From: Ulvibacterium sp965228935
Lineage (GTDB): Bacteria > Bacteroidota > Bacteroidia > Flavobacteriales > Flavobacteriaceae
Direction: 5' to 3'
Length of the DNA: 64,000 nt
Assembly: GCF_965228935.1 (NCBI RefSeq)
Contig: NZ_OZ245846.1
Span: forward strand, 992,001 to 1,056,000
Shown here piece by piece: positions 27,219 through 35,413 of the stretch (its first letter is position 1; the number at the start of each line of letters is the position of its first letter). The position numbers and the translations under genes are program-made. The notes under the pieces are model-generated. The model had not been told where the DNA came from, did not search any database, and saw nothing but the letters and a program-made list of their open reading frames with translations.

Positions 27219-28156
27219 AATGGATTTTTTTCTTTTTTTTGGGACTACATCATTGGGTCACTTTATCACAAAATGACAGCTTATACATCCGTAGATTTCC
27301 GGAAAAGGTCACTTTGAGACTTGGTGTGCAAAACACCTCGAATAGCTTTGTGATAACCGATAATGAAACCGGGGAACAAACCGAGATTATTCCCAATGAC
27401 AAAACCTTTCTCGGGCTTTCCGCCTTATTCCGTTCCGTAGAGGTGGATTTGGGCTATGCTCCCAATTTTTTCTCCGAAAATCGGGACAATAGCGGATCAA
27501 AACTCTTTACCCTAAATTTTAGAATGTTTTTGGGGCGTTGGATGCAAACTTTGGACTTCTATAGACAAAAAGGGTTTTTTACCCAATTTAACAATGACGT
27601 TATACCCTTTCCGGAATTAAGCACCTTAAAAATAGGCGGTACGACCAGTTTTATTTTTAACAGGAATTTTTCGTTTAGGGCCATAGGATTCCAAAATGAA
27701 TGGCAGAAAAAAAGTGCGGGCAGCTTCATTCCCAGATTTACGTTTTATTATACCCGATTTAGGTTAGAAGATGCCAATATTCAACCCGGTAACGACCATT
27801 CCTTTAATCTCGCAATTGGACCAGGGTATTACTACAATTTAGTGGTAGGAAAGCACTTTTTGCTTTCTGCAGGCGCCACCATAGGATTAGGGGCTAATTT
27901 TACACGTTCCGAAGGAGAGACATTCACCTCCAGTCTGGCCCAAATAATTTTTAGAAGTGCCATGGGTTATAACTCTGAGCGGTTTTTTACCGGTATTAAC
28001 TTAAACGCTCAGGTATTGGAACACGGAACCGATCAAAACACCCAATTAGATGACATTATTACTTTTGTGGAGTTGTATATTGGATACCGTCTTAACGCCC
28101 CGAAAAAATGGATACAAAAGGCGGACAAGTTTAATCGTAAATTCGGTCTGGACTAA
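27209..28156 (+). CDS. Outer-membrane protein, DUF4421-like
   Basis: The product has 315 residues, a signal peptide (about 1-20, ending TLS) and a body rich in alternating hydrophobic and aromatic residues, as in beta-barrels. The pattern (LYIRRFPEKVTLRLGVQ near the start, YIGYRLNAPKKW near the end) resembles DUF4421 proteins of Bacteroidota. The start overlaps the end of hemF by 10 bp. Function is unknown, and a direct role in heme metabolism is not evident beyond operon position. Confidence 0.7.
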   Translation: MGLKWIFFFFLGLHHWVTLSQNDSLYIRRFPEKVTLRLGVQNTSNSFVITDNETGEQTEIIPNDKTFLGLSALFRSVEVDLGYAPNFFSENRDNSGSKLFTLNFRMFLGRWMQTLDFYRQKGFFTQFNNDVIPFPELSTLKIGGTTSFIFNRNFSFRAIGFQNEWQKKSAGSFIPRFTFYYTRFRLEDANIQPGNDHSFNLAIGPGYYYNLVVGKHFLLSAGATIGLGANFTRSEGETFTSSLAQIIFRSAMGYNSERFFTGINLNAQVLEHGTDQNTQLDDIITFVELYIGYRLNAPKKWIQKADKFNRKFGLD

Positions 28157-28231
28157 AGCTGATCGTCCAGATTATGTCGGATATTTTCCTAAATTTATCC
28201 GTAAGGTCTTTTCAACTTTAAAAAAGCTTGG

Positions 28232-28957
28232 ATGTTCAAAAAACCTAGATTATTTCTTGCGGGAGTTTACTTCACCTATTTTAAGAAGGTATTTAAAAAT
28301 GACGGCTTAACGATTCATGTCCCCTTTCACTTAACGGATTTTAAGTTTCGGGGGCGGTTTGTCCTAGGTACCTATGAGGAGGAGGAGTCCAGATATCTAA
28401 AGAAATATCTCTCCCCAGATGCCAAAGTGTTGGAACTAGGTTCCTGCTTGGGTTACGTTTCCTGCTTGACCAATCAGTTGCTTTCCGACAATTCGGCGCA
28501 TGTGGTATTGGAGGCCAATCCAAATCTAATTCCTTGGATAGAAAAGAACAAGCAAGAAAACCATTGCGGATTTGCCATTGAAAATTGTATCATTTCCAAT
28601 AAGGAAATCAACGATTTTTATATCCATCACCTCATCGTTGGTGGGAGTGCCAAGCGCAAGACCCCTAACAAGATTCAAATAAAGGGAGAAACGTTTCAGG
28701 GACTGCGCAAAAAATACAGTATCGATTTCGATACCTTGATTATGGATATTGAGGGAGGCGAACTGGACCTGTTTCGAAATTATAAAGAAGGAATAGCGGA
28801 ATTTGACCAAATTTTTATGGAATTACATCCCTTCGCCAATATATTGACCCAGGAAGAAGCTCAAGAATGTGAGGATATCCTAGATTCCTTAGGTTTTGAT
28901 ATCGTGGTAAGGGATGGAAATTTTCAAATTTGGAAGAAAAGGAAAAAATCCATTTGA
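28232..28957 (+). CDS. FkbM-family methyltransferase
   Basis: This 241-residue protein has an S-adenosylmethionine-binding fold with motif I (KVLELGSCLGYVSC, about residues 68-82), the acidic LEANP and the FkbM-type DTLIMDIEGGELDLF. FkbM enzymes methylate hydroxyls, often on polysaccharides or secondary metabolites. It lies 3 bp before the phzF-like gene. Its place inside the heme cluster is unexplained. Confidence 0.85.
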   Translation: MFKKPRLFLAGVYFTYFKKVFKNDGLTIHVPFHLTDFKFRGRFVLGTYEEEESRYLKKYLSPDAKVLELGSCLGYVSCLTNQLLSDNSAHVVLEANPNLIPWIEKNKQENHCGFAIENCIISNKEINDFYIHHLIVGGSAKRKTPNKIQIKGETFQGLRKKYSIDFDTLIMDIEGGELDLFRNYKEGIAEFDQIFMELHPFANILTQEEAQECEDILDSLGFDIVVRDGNFQIWKKRKKSI

Positions 28958-28960
28958 ATC

Positions 28961-29749
28961 ATGAAACTCAATATATATCAAATAGACGCTTTTGCTGATC
29001 GGGTTTTTTCCGGTAATCCGGCAGCGGTCTGTGTTCTCGAAAATTGGTTGGATGACACAACCATGCAACAGATAGCGGCCGAGAATAATCTAGCGGAAAC
29101 CGCATTTCTGGTAAAAAAAGAGGAGGGTTATGCCATACGATGGTTTACCCCATCCATTGAGGTTGTCTTATGCGGACACGCTACCTTGGCCTCGGCCTTT
29201 GTACTGTTTAATTACTACGGTGTCACCGCGGATAAAATTATTTTTTATTCACAAAACCGTGGAGCCCTGTCAGTCGAAAAGGGAAAGAATGGGCTTTTAA
29301 CCTTGGATTTTCCGGTAGATTCCATAGTCGAAGCCCAGCCTTTGAATACATTGAATGAAGCTATAGGAAAAGCTCCTATACAGACCTTTAAGGGAAAAAC
29401 GGATTATCTGTTAATTTATGAATCCCAACGGGATATAGAGAACATTAGGCCCAATTTCCACATGCTTGCCAAGGCCAATGTACGGGGTGTTATTGTTTCC
29501 GCCAAGGGAATCAAGGTAGACTTTGTTTCACGGTTTTTTGCTCCAGGTTCGGGAATCGATGAAGATCCCGTAACGGGTTCCGCTCACACCACACTTACTC
29601 CCTATTGGGCAAAACAGTTGGGCAAAACGAAATTGAGCGCCAAGCAATTATCCCAAAGAGGCGGTGACCTTTTTTGCGAAGACTTGGGGGAACGTATTAA
29701 GATATCTGGGAGGGCTGTACCCTATTTAATCGGTGAAATTGAAATTTAA
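28961..29749 (+). CDS. PhzF-family isomerase
   Basis: The product has 262 residues and belongs to the PhzF/diaminopimelate-epimerase fold. It starts with YQIDAFADRVFSGNPAAVCVLE. The catalytic Glu lies in NNLAETAFLV and the second-domain motif is DEDPVTGSAH. Most such proteins outside phenazine clusters have unknown substrates, and no phenazine genes are here. It is packed 3 bp after the FkbM gene and 65 bp before the chosen start of the next. Confidence 0.9.
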   Translation: MKLNIYQIDAFADRVFSGNPAAVCVLENWLDDTTMQQIAAENNLAETAFLVKKEEGYAIRWFTPSIEVVLCGHATLASAFVLFNYYGVTADKIIFYSQNRGALSVEKGKNGLLTLDFPVDSIVEAQPLNTLNEAIGKAPIQTFKGKTDYLLIYESQRDIENIRPNFHMLAKANVRGVIVSAKGIKVDFVSRFFAPGSGIDEDPVTGSAHTTLTPYWAKQLGKTKLSAKQLSQRGGDLFCEDLGERIKISGRAVPYLIGEIEI

Positions 29750-29814
29750 AATTGTTTTATCTTGATTTAAAAAGCATACGAATGGAACCCTTCTATTTCG
29801 CGATAAAATGTATA

Positions 29815-30921
29815 ATGAAGATAGCGCGGCTTTTTTTTCGGAGTTTTATTCGAAGTACAGGTTTAACCACTATAATACTGTCCAGTATTTTTTGGTTGTT
29901 AGGGTGCGGAGAAACCAATATATCGAGTCCCGAAGCAACTATTTCAGTATGGTATGGAACCGAACAGTATTTTGGCAATGTAGGTCATCCACAGGCCCAG
30001 ATCAATATCCTGGGCAATATCCAAGCGGACAGTACCGGAATAACCGCATATTATAAGCTCAATAACTCCCAAGAAAAACATTTAGTTACCCTAGGTTCGG
30101 ATCTCCACCGATTGGCTGCCCAAGGTGATTTCAATATCGAAATTTATAGGGATGTGCTGAAAGAAGGCAAAAACACAGTAGATCTCTATGTCGCAAGGGA
30201 TGACGAGGTACTTACATCAAAAGAAATAAGTATTCATTACAATCCCAAAACGGAATGGCCCTTACCCTATTCCATAAACTGGAAAGAGGTTAAGGATATT
30301 CAGGATGTGATACAGGTGGTCGACGGCCATTGGAAAATAACTCCCCAAGGTATTCGCACCCAGGACGTATATTATGACAGGGTTCTGGCCATTGGTGATA
30401 CTTTTTGGCGAAACTACGAAGTAACTACTACCGTAACCTTTCACGGATATACTCCACCGGAGGAAGGTCCACCTACGTACAATGTATCCCATGCGGCCTT
30501 GGCTACCTTGTGGCCTGGACATGATAGGGATAGTTTGCAGCCCAATAGGAAATGGCATCCTTTGGGTGCCACGGCCGAATTCAGGATTACCGACGGCTAT
30601 AAAAACTGTAGATGGCGAATCTTTGATGGTGATAATTTTTACGAGGAGCAAAAGGAGGATCAATATCGTACCATTAGGGAGGGCGTAGTTTACGGAATGA
30701 AACATCGGGTACAAGACCTTTCCGACAATAGTGTACAATATTCCGTAAAGCTTTGGGAAGCGGATAAAGATGAGCCCAAAGAATGGGATTTCCAAGCGGT
30801 GGAGATCTCCAAAACAAAACACCTCGGTGGTTCTTGCCTTCTTATCGCCCACAATACCGATGTTACTTTTGGAAATGTTGATATAATTCCATTGAAAGAA
30901 ATAGCAACCCTGGACGATTGA
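29815..30921 (+). CDS. Lipoprotein with a concanavalin-like lectin/glucanase-type domain
   Basis: This 368-residue lipoprotein has leader and lipobox SSIFWLLGCGE. Residues about 40-160 look like an immunoglobulin-like beta domain (EIYRDVLKEGKNTVDLYVARD). Residues about 165-360 resemble a jelly-roll fold (FWRNYEVTTTVTFHGY, LGGSCLLIAHNTDVTFGNV). In-frame ATGs at 29752 and 29782 would place 10-21 extra residues before the basic signal start; I chose 29815 because it gives a standard lipoprotein leader. A carbohydrate-related role is only an inference from the fold. Confidence 0.7.
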   Translation: MKIARLFFRSFIRSTGLTTIILSSIFWLLGCGETNISSPEATISVWYGTEQYFGNVGHPQAQINILGNIQADSTGITAYYKLNNSQEKHLVTLGSDLHRLAAQGDFNIEIYRDVLKEGKNTVDLYVARDDEVLTSKEISIHYNPKTEWPLPYSINWKEVKDIQDVIQVVDGHWKITPQGIRTQDVYYDRVLAIGDTFWRNYEVTTTVTFHGYTPPEEGPPTYNVSHAALATLWPGHDRDSLQPNRKWHPLGATAEFRITDGYKNCRWRIFDGDNFYEEQKEDQYRTIREGVVYGMKHRVQDLSDNSVQYSVKLWEADKDEPKEWDFQAVEISKTKHLGGSCLLIAHNTDVTFGNVDIIPLKEIATLDD

Positions 30922-30922
30922 C

Positions 30923-30930
30923 TATCTTTG
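30923..30930 (+). promoter_or_regulatory. -7 element of hemB
   Basis: TATCTTTG is an exact TAnnTTTG match immediately after the stop codon of the preceding lipoprotein gene and 31 bp before the hemB ATG. hemB may therefore also have its own promoter. Confidence 0.55.
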
Positions 30931-30961
30931 AGAATTCCGAATTTGAAGCAAAAAACATATT

Positions 30962-31951
30962 ATGCATCCGCTGATACGAAATAGACGACTCCGAAGCTCC
31001 GAGACCATCCGGAACCTGGTTAGGGAGACCGTACTTACACCCCATGATTTTTTGGTCCCGCTTTTTGTGGTGGAAGGTAGTGGAATAAAACAGGAGATTC
31101 CTTCCATGCCCGGGTATTACCGACTTAGTTTGGATAACCTGGAAAAAGAGGTCAAGGAACTTTGGAATATGGGCCTTTGTGCCGTATTGCTCTTTGTAAA
31201 AGTGCCGGATAATCTAAAGGACAATAAAGGTTCCGAAGCCTTGAATCCGAACGGACTTATGCAACTCGCCATACAACATGTAAAAAATGTGTGCCCGGAT
31301 ATGTTGGTGATGACCGATGTTGCCTTGGATCCCTATTCTTCCTATGGCCATGACGGCATTGTCGAAAACGGTCGAATCTTAAACGACGAAACTTCAGAGG
31401 TTTTAGCGGAAATGAGCATCAGTCATGCCCAGGCGGGAGCCGATTTTGTAGCCCCGAGTGATATGATGGACGGCCGCATCCTTACCATACGCGAGGCCTT
31501 GGAAGAAGAGGGATTTACCGAAACGGGTATCATGAGCTATAGTGCCAAATACGCCAGTGCCTTTTATGGGCCGTTCCGGGATGCCCTGGATTCCGCTCCA
31601 GTGGACATGAAAAATGTCCCCAAAGACAAAAAGACTTACCAAATGGATTATGCCAATCGTTTGGAAGCCTTAAAGGAGACCCAAATGGATATTGATGAAG
31701 GTGCGGATATCGTTATGGTAAAACCCGGGTTGTGTTATCTGGATATTGTTCGGGAAATACGAAATGACGTAGAGGTCCCCGTGGCGGTATATCAAGTCTC
31801 GGGAGAGTATGCCATGCTCAAGGCGGCTGCGGAAAAGGGTTGGTTGGAACACGATGCGGTACTACTGGAACAACTGACCGCCATAAAAAGGGCCGGTGCG
31901 GACATTATTGCAAGTTACTTTGCCAAGGACGCGGTACGATTAATTTCATAG
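30962..31951 (+). CDS. hemB: Delta-aminolevulinic acid dehydratase (porphobilinogen synthase)
   Basis: The 329-residue enzyme condenses two 5-aminolevulinate molecules to porphobilinogen. The Schiff-base lysines lie in MSYSAKYASAFYGPF and VMVKPGLCYLDI. The metal region reads DVALDPYSSYGHDG and lacks the three cysteines of zinc enzymes, so this is the magnesium-type form. It ends the heme gene cluster in this window, separated from hemF by four other genes. Confidence 0.96.
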   Translation: MHPLIRNRRLRSSETIRNLVRETVLTPHDFLVPLFVVEGSGIKQEIPSMPGYYRLSLDNLEKEVKELWNMGLCAVLLFVKVPDNLKDNKGSEALNPNGLMQLAIQHVKNVCPDMLVMTDVALDPYSSYGHDGIVENGRILNDETSEVLAEMSISHAQAGADFVAPSDMMDGRILTIREALEEEGFTETGIMSYSAKYASAFYGPFRDALDSAPVDMKNVPKDKKTYQMDYANRLEALKETQMDIDEGADIVMVKPGLCYLDIVREIRNDVEVPVAVYQVSGEYAMLKAAAEKGWLEHDAVLLEQLTAIKRAGADIIASYFAKDAVRLIS

Positions 31952-32034
31952 TCTTCAAGCATTCACATAAACTTGACGCCAATGTTACTTAATGAAAACC
32001 CGTTTCTCTTTTTTAGAATGAATCTATGATACTC

Positions 32035-33366
32035 ATGAAAAAGTTGCTTTTTGTTTTTTTTGGTTTACTTTTTGGAATGGCCTTGGCGCAGGAAGGGTCT
32101 GCCACAGTTTTAAACATTCCCTGGTCAGGAAAACTCACCTATGGTCTACCATCGGAGGTAGGCCTCGATTCATCATATGTACATACCAAAGTCGATTCTA
32201 TTATGACGAATGGTATAAAAATGGAGGCCTTTCCTGGAGCACAGGTACTGGTCGCCAAAAATGCCCGGGTTATTTTTCATAAGGCCTATGGATTTCATAC
32301 TTATGATAGCATACGGCCCGTTGCTTTGAACGATATTTACGATTTGGCATCAGTCACCAAGATAACCGGACCTTTACCTGCCCTTATGAAACTGGTGGAT
32401 GAAGGGAAATTGGACTTGGACAAACCCTTTAGTACCTATTGGAAACCCTGGCAGAATATAAAGGACAAAAAAGATTTAACCTTACGTGAGATTCTGGCAC
32501 ATCAGGCGGGGTTGGAGCCGTATATCATTTTTCTCAACGAGGTCATCAAAAAAAATGGAAAACTTAAAGGTCGATTTGTAAAAAGAACGAAGAAAAATCG
32601 ATTTCAAAACAAGGCCTACGAGGGACTTTATGTAAATAATCGATTTAATCGGAAAATGTATCGTATGATTAACCGCTCAAAGGTTTCCGATGAAAAGAAA
32701 TACCGTTACTCGGGACTCACTTTTTTAATATTTCCAGAACTCATAGAACAATTGACCGGTGAATCCTATGAATATTATCTGGAAAAGAATTTTTACCTGC
32801 CGTTGGGAGCCGTTACCTTAGGGTTTAAGCCCAAAACAAAAAATTTCCCCAACGAAATTGTCCCGACGGAACAGGACACCTTGTTCCGCCATACGTTGAC
32901 CCAGGGCTGGGTGCACGATGAAAATGCATCACTTTTAGGGGGCGTATCCGGCAATGCAGGCCTTTTTAGTTCTGCCATCGATTTGGCCAAGATCATGCAA
33001 CTCTATCAAAACTATGGTAGTTATGATGGCAGGCAATACCTTTCCGAAGCCACGGTAAAGGAATTCATAAAAGTACAGTATCCGGATAATGAAAATCGAC
33101 GTGGTCTAGGTTTCGACAAACCGCTACTGGACAATGCCGAACTGTCACTGGATGAAGCCTACCCGGCACCTGAGGCAAGCCCCGAAAGCTTCGGACATAG
33201 TGGTTTTACCGGTACTTTTGTATGGGCGGATCCAAAAAACCAATTGGTATTTATTTTTCTTTCCAATAGGGTCAACCCTACCCGGGAGAATCGTAACCTA
33301 TATAGTTTAAATATTCGTTCTGCCCTACAACAGGTATTCTATCGGGCCCATTTACCTCCGGATTAA
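32035..33366 (+). CDS. Exported serine hydrolase, class C beta-lactamase/penicillin-binding fold
   Basis: The protein has 443 residues and a signal peptide (about 1-18, ending GMALAQ). It belongs to the beta-lactamase class C family, whose members are esterases, D-amino peptidases or lactamases. The catalytic motifs are S106-V-T-K109 (in DLASVTKITG), Y225-S-G, and H388-S-G. A frame with start ATG 32026 adds three residues before the signal; 32035 gives the cleaner leader. A region rich in Lys and Arg (about residues 170-210) sits between motifs one and two. Substrate unknown. Confidence 0.88.
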   Translation: MKKLLFVFFGLLFGMALAQEGSATVLNIPWSGKLTYGLPSEVGLDSSYVHTKVDSIMTNGIKMEAFPGAQVLVAKNARVIFHKAYGFHTYDSIRPVALNDIYDLASVTKITGPLPALMKLVDEGKLDLDKPFSTYWKPWQNIKDKKDLTLREILAHQAGLEPYIIFLNEVIKKNGKLKGRFVKRTKKNRFQNKAYEGLYVNNRFNRKMYRMINRSKVSDEKKYRYSGLTFLIFPELIEQLTGESYEYYLEKNFYLPLGAVTLGFKPKTKNFPNEIVPTEQDTLFRHTLTQGWVHDENASLLGGVSGNAGLFSSAIDLAKIMQLYQNYGSYDGRQYLSEATVKEFIKVQYPDNENRRGLGFDKPLLDNAELSLDEAYPAPEASPESFGHSGFTGTFVWADPKNQLVFIFLSNRVNPTRENRNLYSLNIRSALQQVFYRAHLPPD

Positions 33367-33483
33367 AAAAAGTTAATTCCAAGGGAAGATGTGGAAACCC
33401 CCTGATATATCATGACAATTAAACCCTTTGTTTCGCTAGTATAAGGCCTCTCCGTTAAAAATAGGTTTCACTAATATAATTGG

Positions 33484-33491
33484 TATCTTTG
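33484..33491 (+). promoter_or_regulatory. -7 element of the CNNM-type transporter gene
   Basis: TATCTTTG matches TAnnTTTG exactly and ends 19 bp before the ATG at 33511. No clear -33 TTG is seen. Confidence 0.5.
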
Positions 33492-33510
33492 ATTTGGTAA
33501 AACTGCTTCC

Positions 33511-34650
33511 ATGGGATTATTACTCTTTTATGCCCTTGTTTCCATATTTTTTTCCTTTCTCTGCTCCATTTTGGAGGCCGTCCTTTTGAGCATTACACCA
33601 ACCTTTATCAATCTCAAGAAAAAGGAGGGCAAGTCCTATTCCTTAACCCTAGAGGGATTGAAAAAGGACGTGGACAAACCATTGATTGCCATCCTCACCC
33701 TAAACACCATAGCCCATACCGTAGGTGCCATTTTGGTAGGGGTACAGGCCAAGGTGGCTTACGCCAATCTGTATGGTAGCACACAGCACAAGGTCTTTGG
33801 TATAGCATTTACAGAGGACGTCATGGTGGGCGTAGTTTCAACGGTTATGACCATTTTGATTTTAGTGGCTTCGGAGATTATTCCAAAAACCATAGGTGCA
33901 ACCTATTGGCGACAATTGGCCAATTTTACGGCCAAATCCCTCAAAATAATGGTTTTGGCACTAAAATGGACAGGGCTTCTATGGTTGTTGCAACTTTTTA
34001 CCAAATTGGTCGGCGGTAAGGGTCATCATGGGAGTGTATTAAGTCGGGAAGACTTCACTGCCATGGCTGACATTGCCCAAGAAGAAGGGGTTTTTGAAGA
34101 ATCGGAATCTACCGTTATTAAAAACCTACTCCGTTTTGATGAGGTATTGGTCAAGGACATCATGACCCCAAGGGCAGTGGTAAAAATAGCTTCTGAGCAG
34201 AGTACGGTTCAGGAGTTTTTTAACGATAATCCCAAGCTTCGGTTTTCCCGTATCCCCGTTTACGATACCAAGGTGGATAATATTACCGGTTTTGTGCTTA
34301 AGGACAATGTATTGGAGGAAATTGTCAATGATAATGGAAATATTACCCTTTCGGAAATTCGCAGGGACTTGTTGATTACCAAAAGGGATACACCCATTCC
34401 ACAGTTATTCGATACCCTGATCGCAAAACGCGAACATATTGCCCTAGTAGTGGACGAATACGGATCGGTAAGTGGTATTGTAACTATGGAGGACGTTATT
34501 GAGACCCTTCTGGGCCTCGAAATCATGGATGAAAGTGATAACATCGCCGACTTACAACTTTTGGCCCGGAAAAACTGGGAGCGTAGGGCCAAAAGAAGTG
34601 GTGTAATCGAACAACAGACCCAGCCACCTGATCCGCCACCAAGTGAATAG
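33511..34650 (+). CDS. CNNM/HlyC-type membrane transporter (DUF21 plus CBS pair)
   Basis: This 379-residue protein has a DUF21 (CNNM) membrane domain (about 1-180, four hydrophobic segments) and a CBS pair (about 205-330; VKDIMTPRAVVKIA and VVDEYGSVSGIVTMEDVIE). These proteins transport or regulate Mg2+ or other divalent cations. The C-terminal CorC/HlyC domain common in longer relatives is missing, and the tail is short, basic and then Pro-rich (QTQPPDPPPSE). It is followed 30 bp later by ogt. Confidence 0.9.
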   Translation: MGLLLFYALVSIFFSFLCSILEAVLLSITPTFINLKKKEGKSYSLTLEGLKKDVDKPLIAILTLNTIAHTVGAILVGVQAKVAYANLYGSTQHKVFGIAFTEDVMVGVVSTVMTILILVASEIIPKTIGATYWRQLANFTAKSLKIMVLALKWTGLLWLLQLFTKLVGGKGHHGSVLSREDFTAMADIAQEEGVFEESESTVIKNLLRFDEVLVKDIMTPRAVVKIASEQSTVQEFFNDNPKLRFSRIPVYDTKVDNITGFVLKDNVLEEIVNDNGNITLSEIRRDLLITKRDTPIPQLFDTLIAKREHIALVVDEYGSVSGIVTMEDVIETLLGLEIMDESDNIADLQLLARKNWERRAKRSGVIEQQTQPPDPPPSE

Positions 34651-34680
34651 TTTCCTGCTGCAAAACGTTATTTAAAGGTT

Positions 34681-35154
34681 ATGGTTGAATCTTATATCGA
34701 AACGCCTTTGGGGGTTGCCAAACTGGAAGGTGATGCCATGGGGCTCTCTAGCATAACCGTTCTGGATACGGATGAAAAAATAACGGAGGTCGTTCCGGAG
34801 GTTCTTGAGGATGCGGCATATCAACTTCAGGAATATTTTGAGGGAAAACGAAAGTCCTTTAGCCTTAACTTGAATCCACAGGGAACCGATTTTCAAAAAA
34901 AGGTTTGGTTGGCACTTCAGGAAATTCCTTATGGAAAGACCGTTTCCTATTTGGAACTTTCCAAAACCTTGGGAGACGTAAAGGCCATTCGAGCCGTCGC
35001 CGCAGCCAACGGCAAAAACCCGTTATGGATAGTTGTACCTTGTCATCGGGTAATCGGAAGTGATGGTTCCCTGGTCGGTTATGCCGGGGGGCTTCATCGG
35101 AAAAAGTGGCTCTTAAACCATGAGAATCCCGTTAAGCAACAATCGCTATTTTAA
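34681..35154 (+). CDS. ogt: Methylated-DNA--protein-cysteine S-methyltransferase
   Basis: The 157-residue protein removes alkyl groups from O6-alkylguanine by suicide transfer to its own Cys. The acceptor is C121 in WIVVPCHRVIG, preceded by the IPYGKTVSYLELSK DNA-binding segment and followed by YAGGLHRKKWLL. The size fits a single-domain Ogt without an Ada extension. It lies downstream of the CNNM gene, possibly in the same transcript. Confidence 0.93.
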   Translation: MVESYIETPLGVAKLEGDAMGLSSITVLDTDEKITEVVPEVLEDAAYQLQEYFEGKRKSFSLNLNPQGTDFQKKVWLALQEIPYGKTVSYLELSKTLGDVKAIRAVAAANGKNPLWIVVPCHRVIGSDGSLVGYAGGLHRKKWLLNHENPVKQQSLF

Positions 35155-35169
35155 TTACTTCAAACCAAT

Positions 35170-35291
35170 TGGTCGGTCTTCCCATTACTATTCGATGTTG
35201 TTGGGCCCAGCGTGTATTTCGTCGATGAAGTAGTTATTTTAGAGGAGATTTCATATTTAACATAGTATTCTTTGAATCAAAAGACCGACCA
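35170..35291. repeat. 11-bp inverted repeat bracketing a 99-bp segment
   Basis: TGGTCGGTCTT (35170-35180) is perfectly complementary to AAGACCGACCA (35281-35291). The right arm also forms the 5' side of a local terminator-like hairpin (35281-35304), so the two pairings exclude one another. This is the layout of an attenuator or riboswitch ahead of the DUF4153 gene, or alternatively the ends of a tiny inverted-repeat element; no target-site duplication is visible. The inner segment contains no recognised aptamer. Confidence 0.5.
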
Positions 35292-35313
35292 TAAAGTCGG
35301 TTTTCGGTTTTTC
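35281..35313 (+). terminator. Terminator-like hairpin after ogt / before the DUF4153 gene
   Basis: A stem of ACCGAC pairing with GTCGGT (35284-35301, extendable by A-T and G-T pairs) around a 6-nt loop is followed by TTTCGGTTTTT. It can terminate transcription from ogt or act as an attenuator for the downstream gene. Confidence 0.55.
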
Positions 35314-35413
35314 TCCAAGCAGCTTCCTGCCAAGTGCCTTTCGCAGGGCAAAAAGACAGCGTAGTTCTAGCCTTTGCAAATTTGTTCGTATATTGAGTTC
35401 AAGACAATTTCTT

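Noticed and set aside
35155..35256. Continuation of an open frame in line with ogt after its stop (34 codons to TAG at 35254-35256)
   Set aside because: Ogt already has its full-length C-terminus, the frame has no start of its own and shows no family resemblance.
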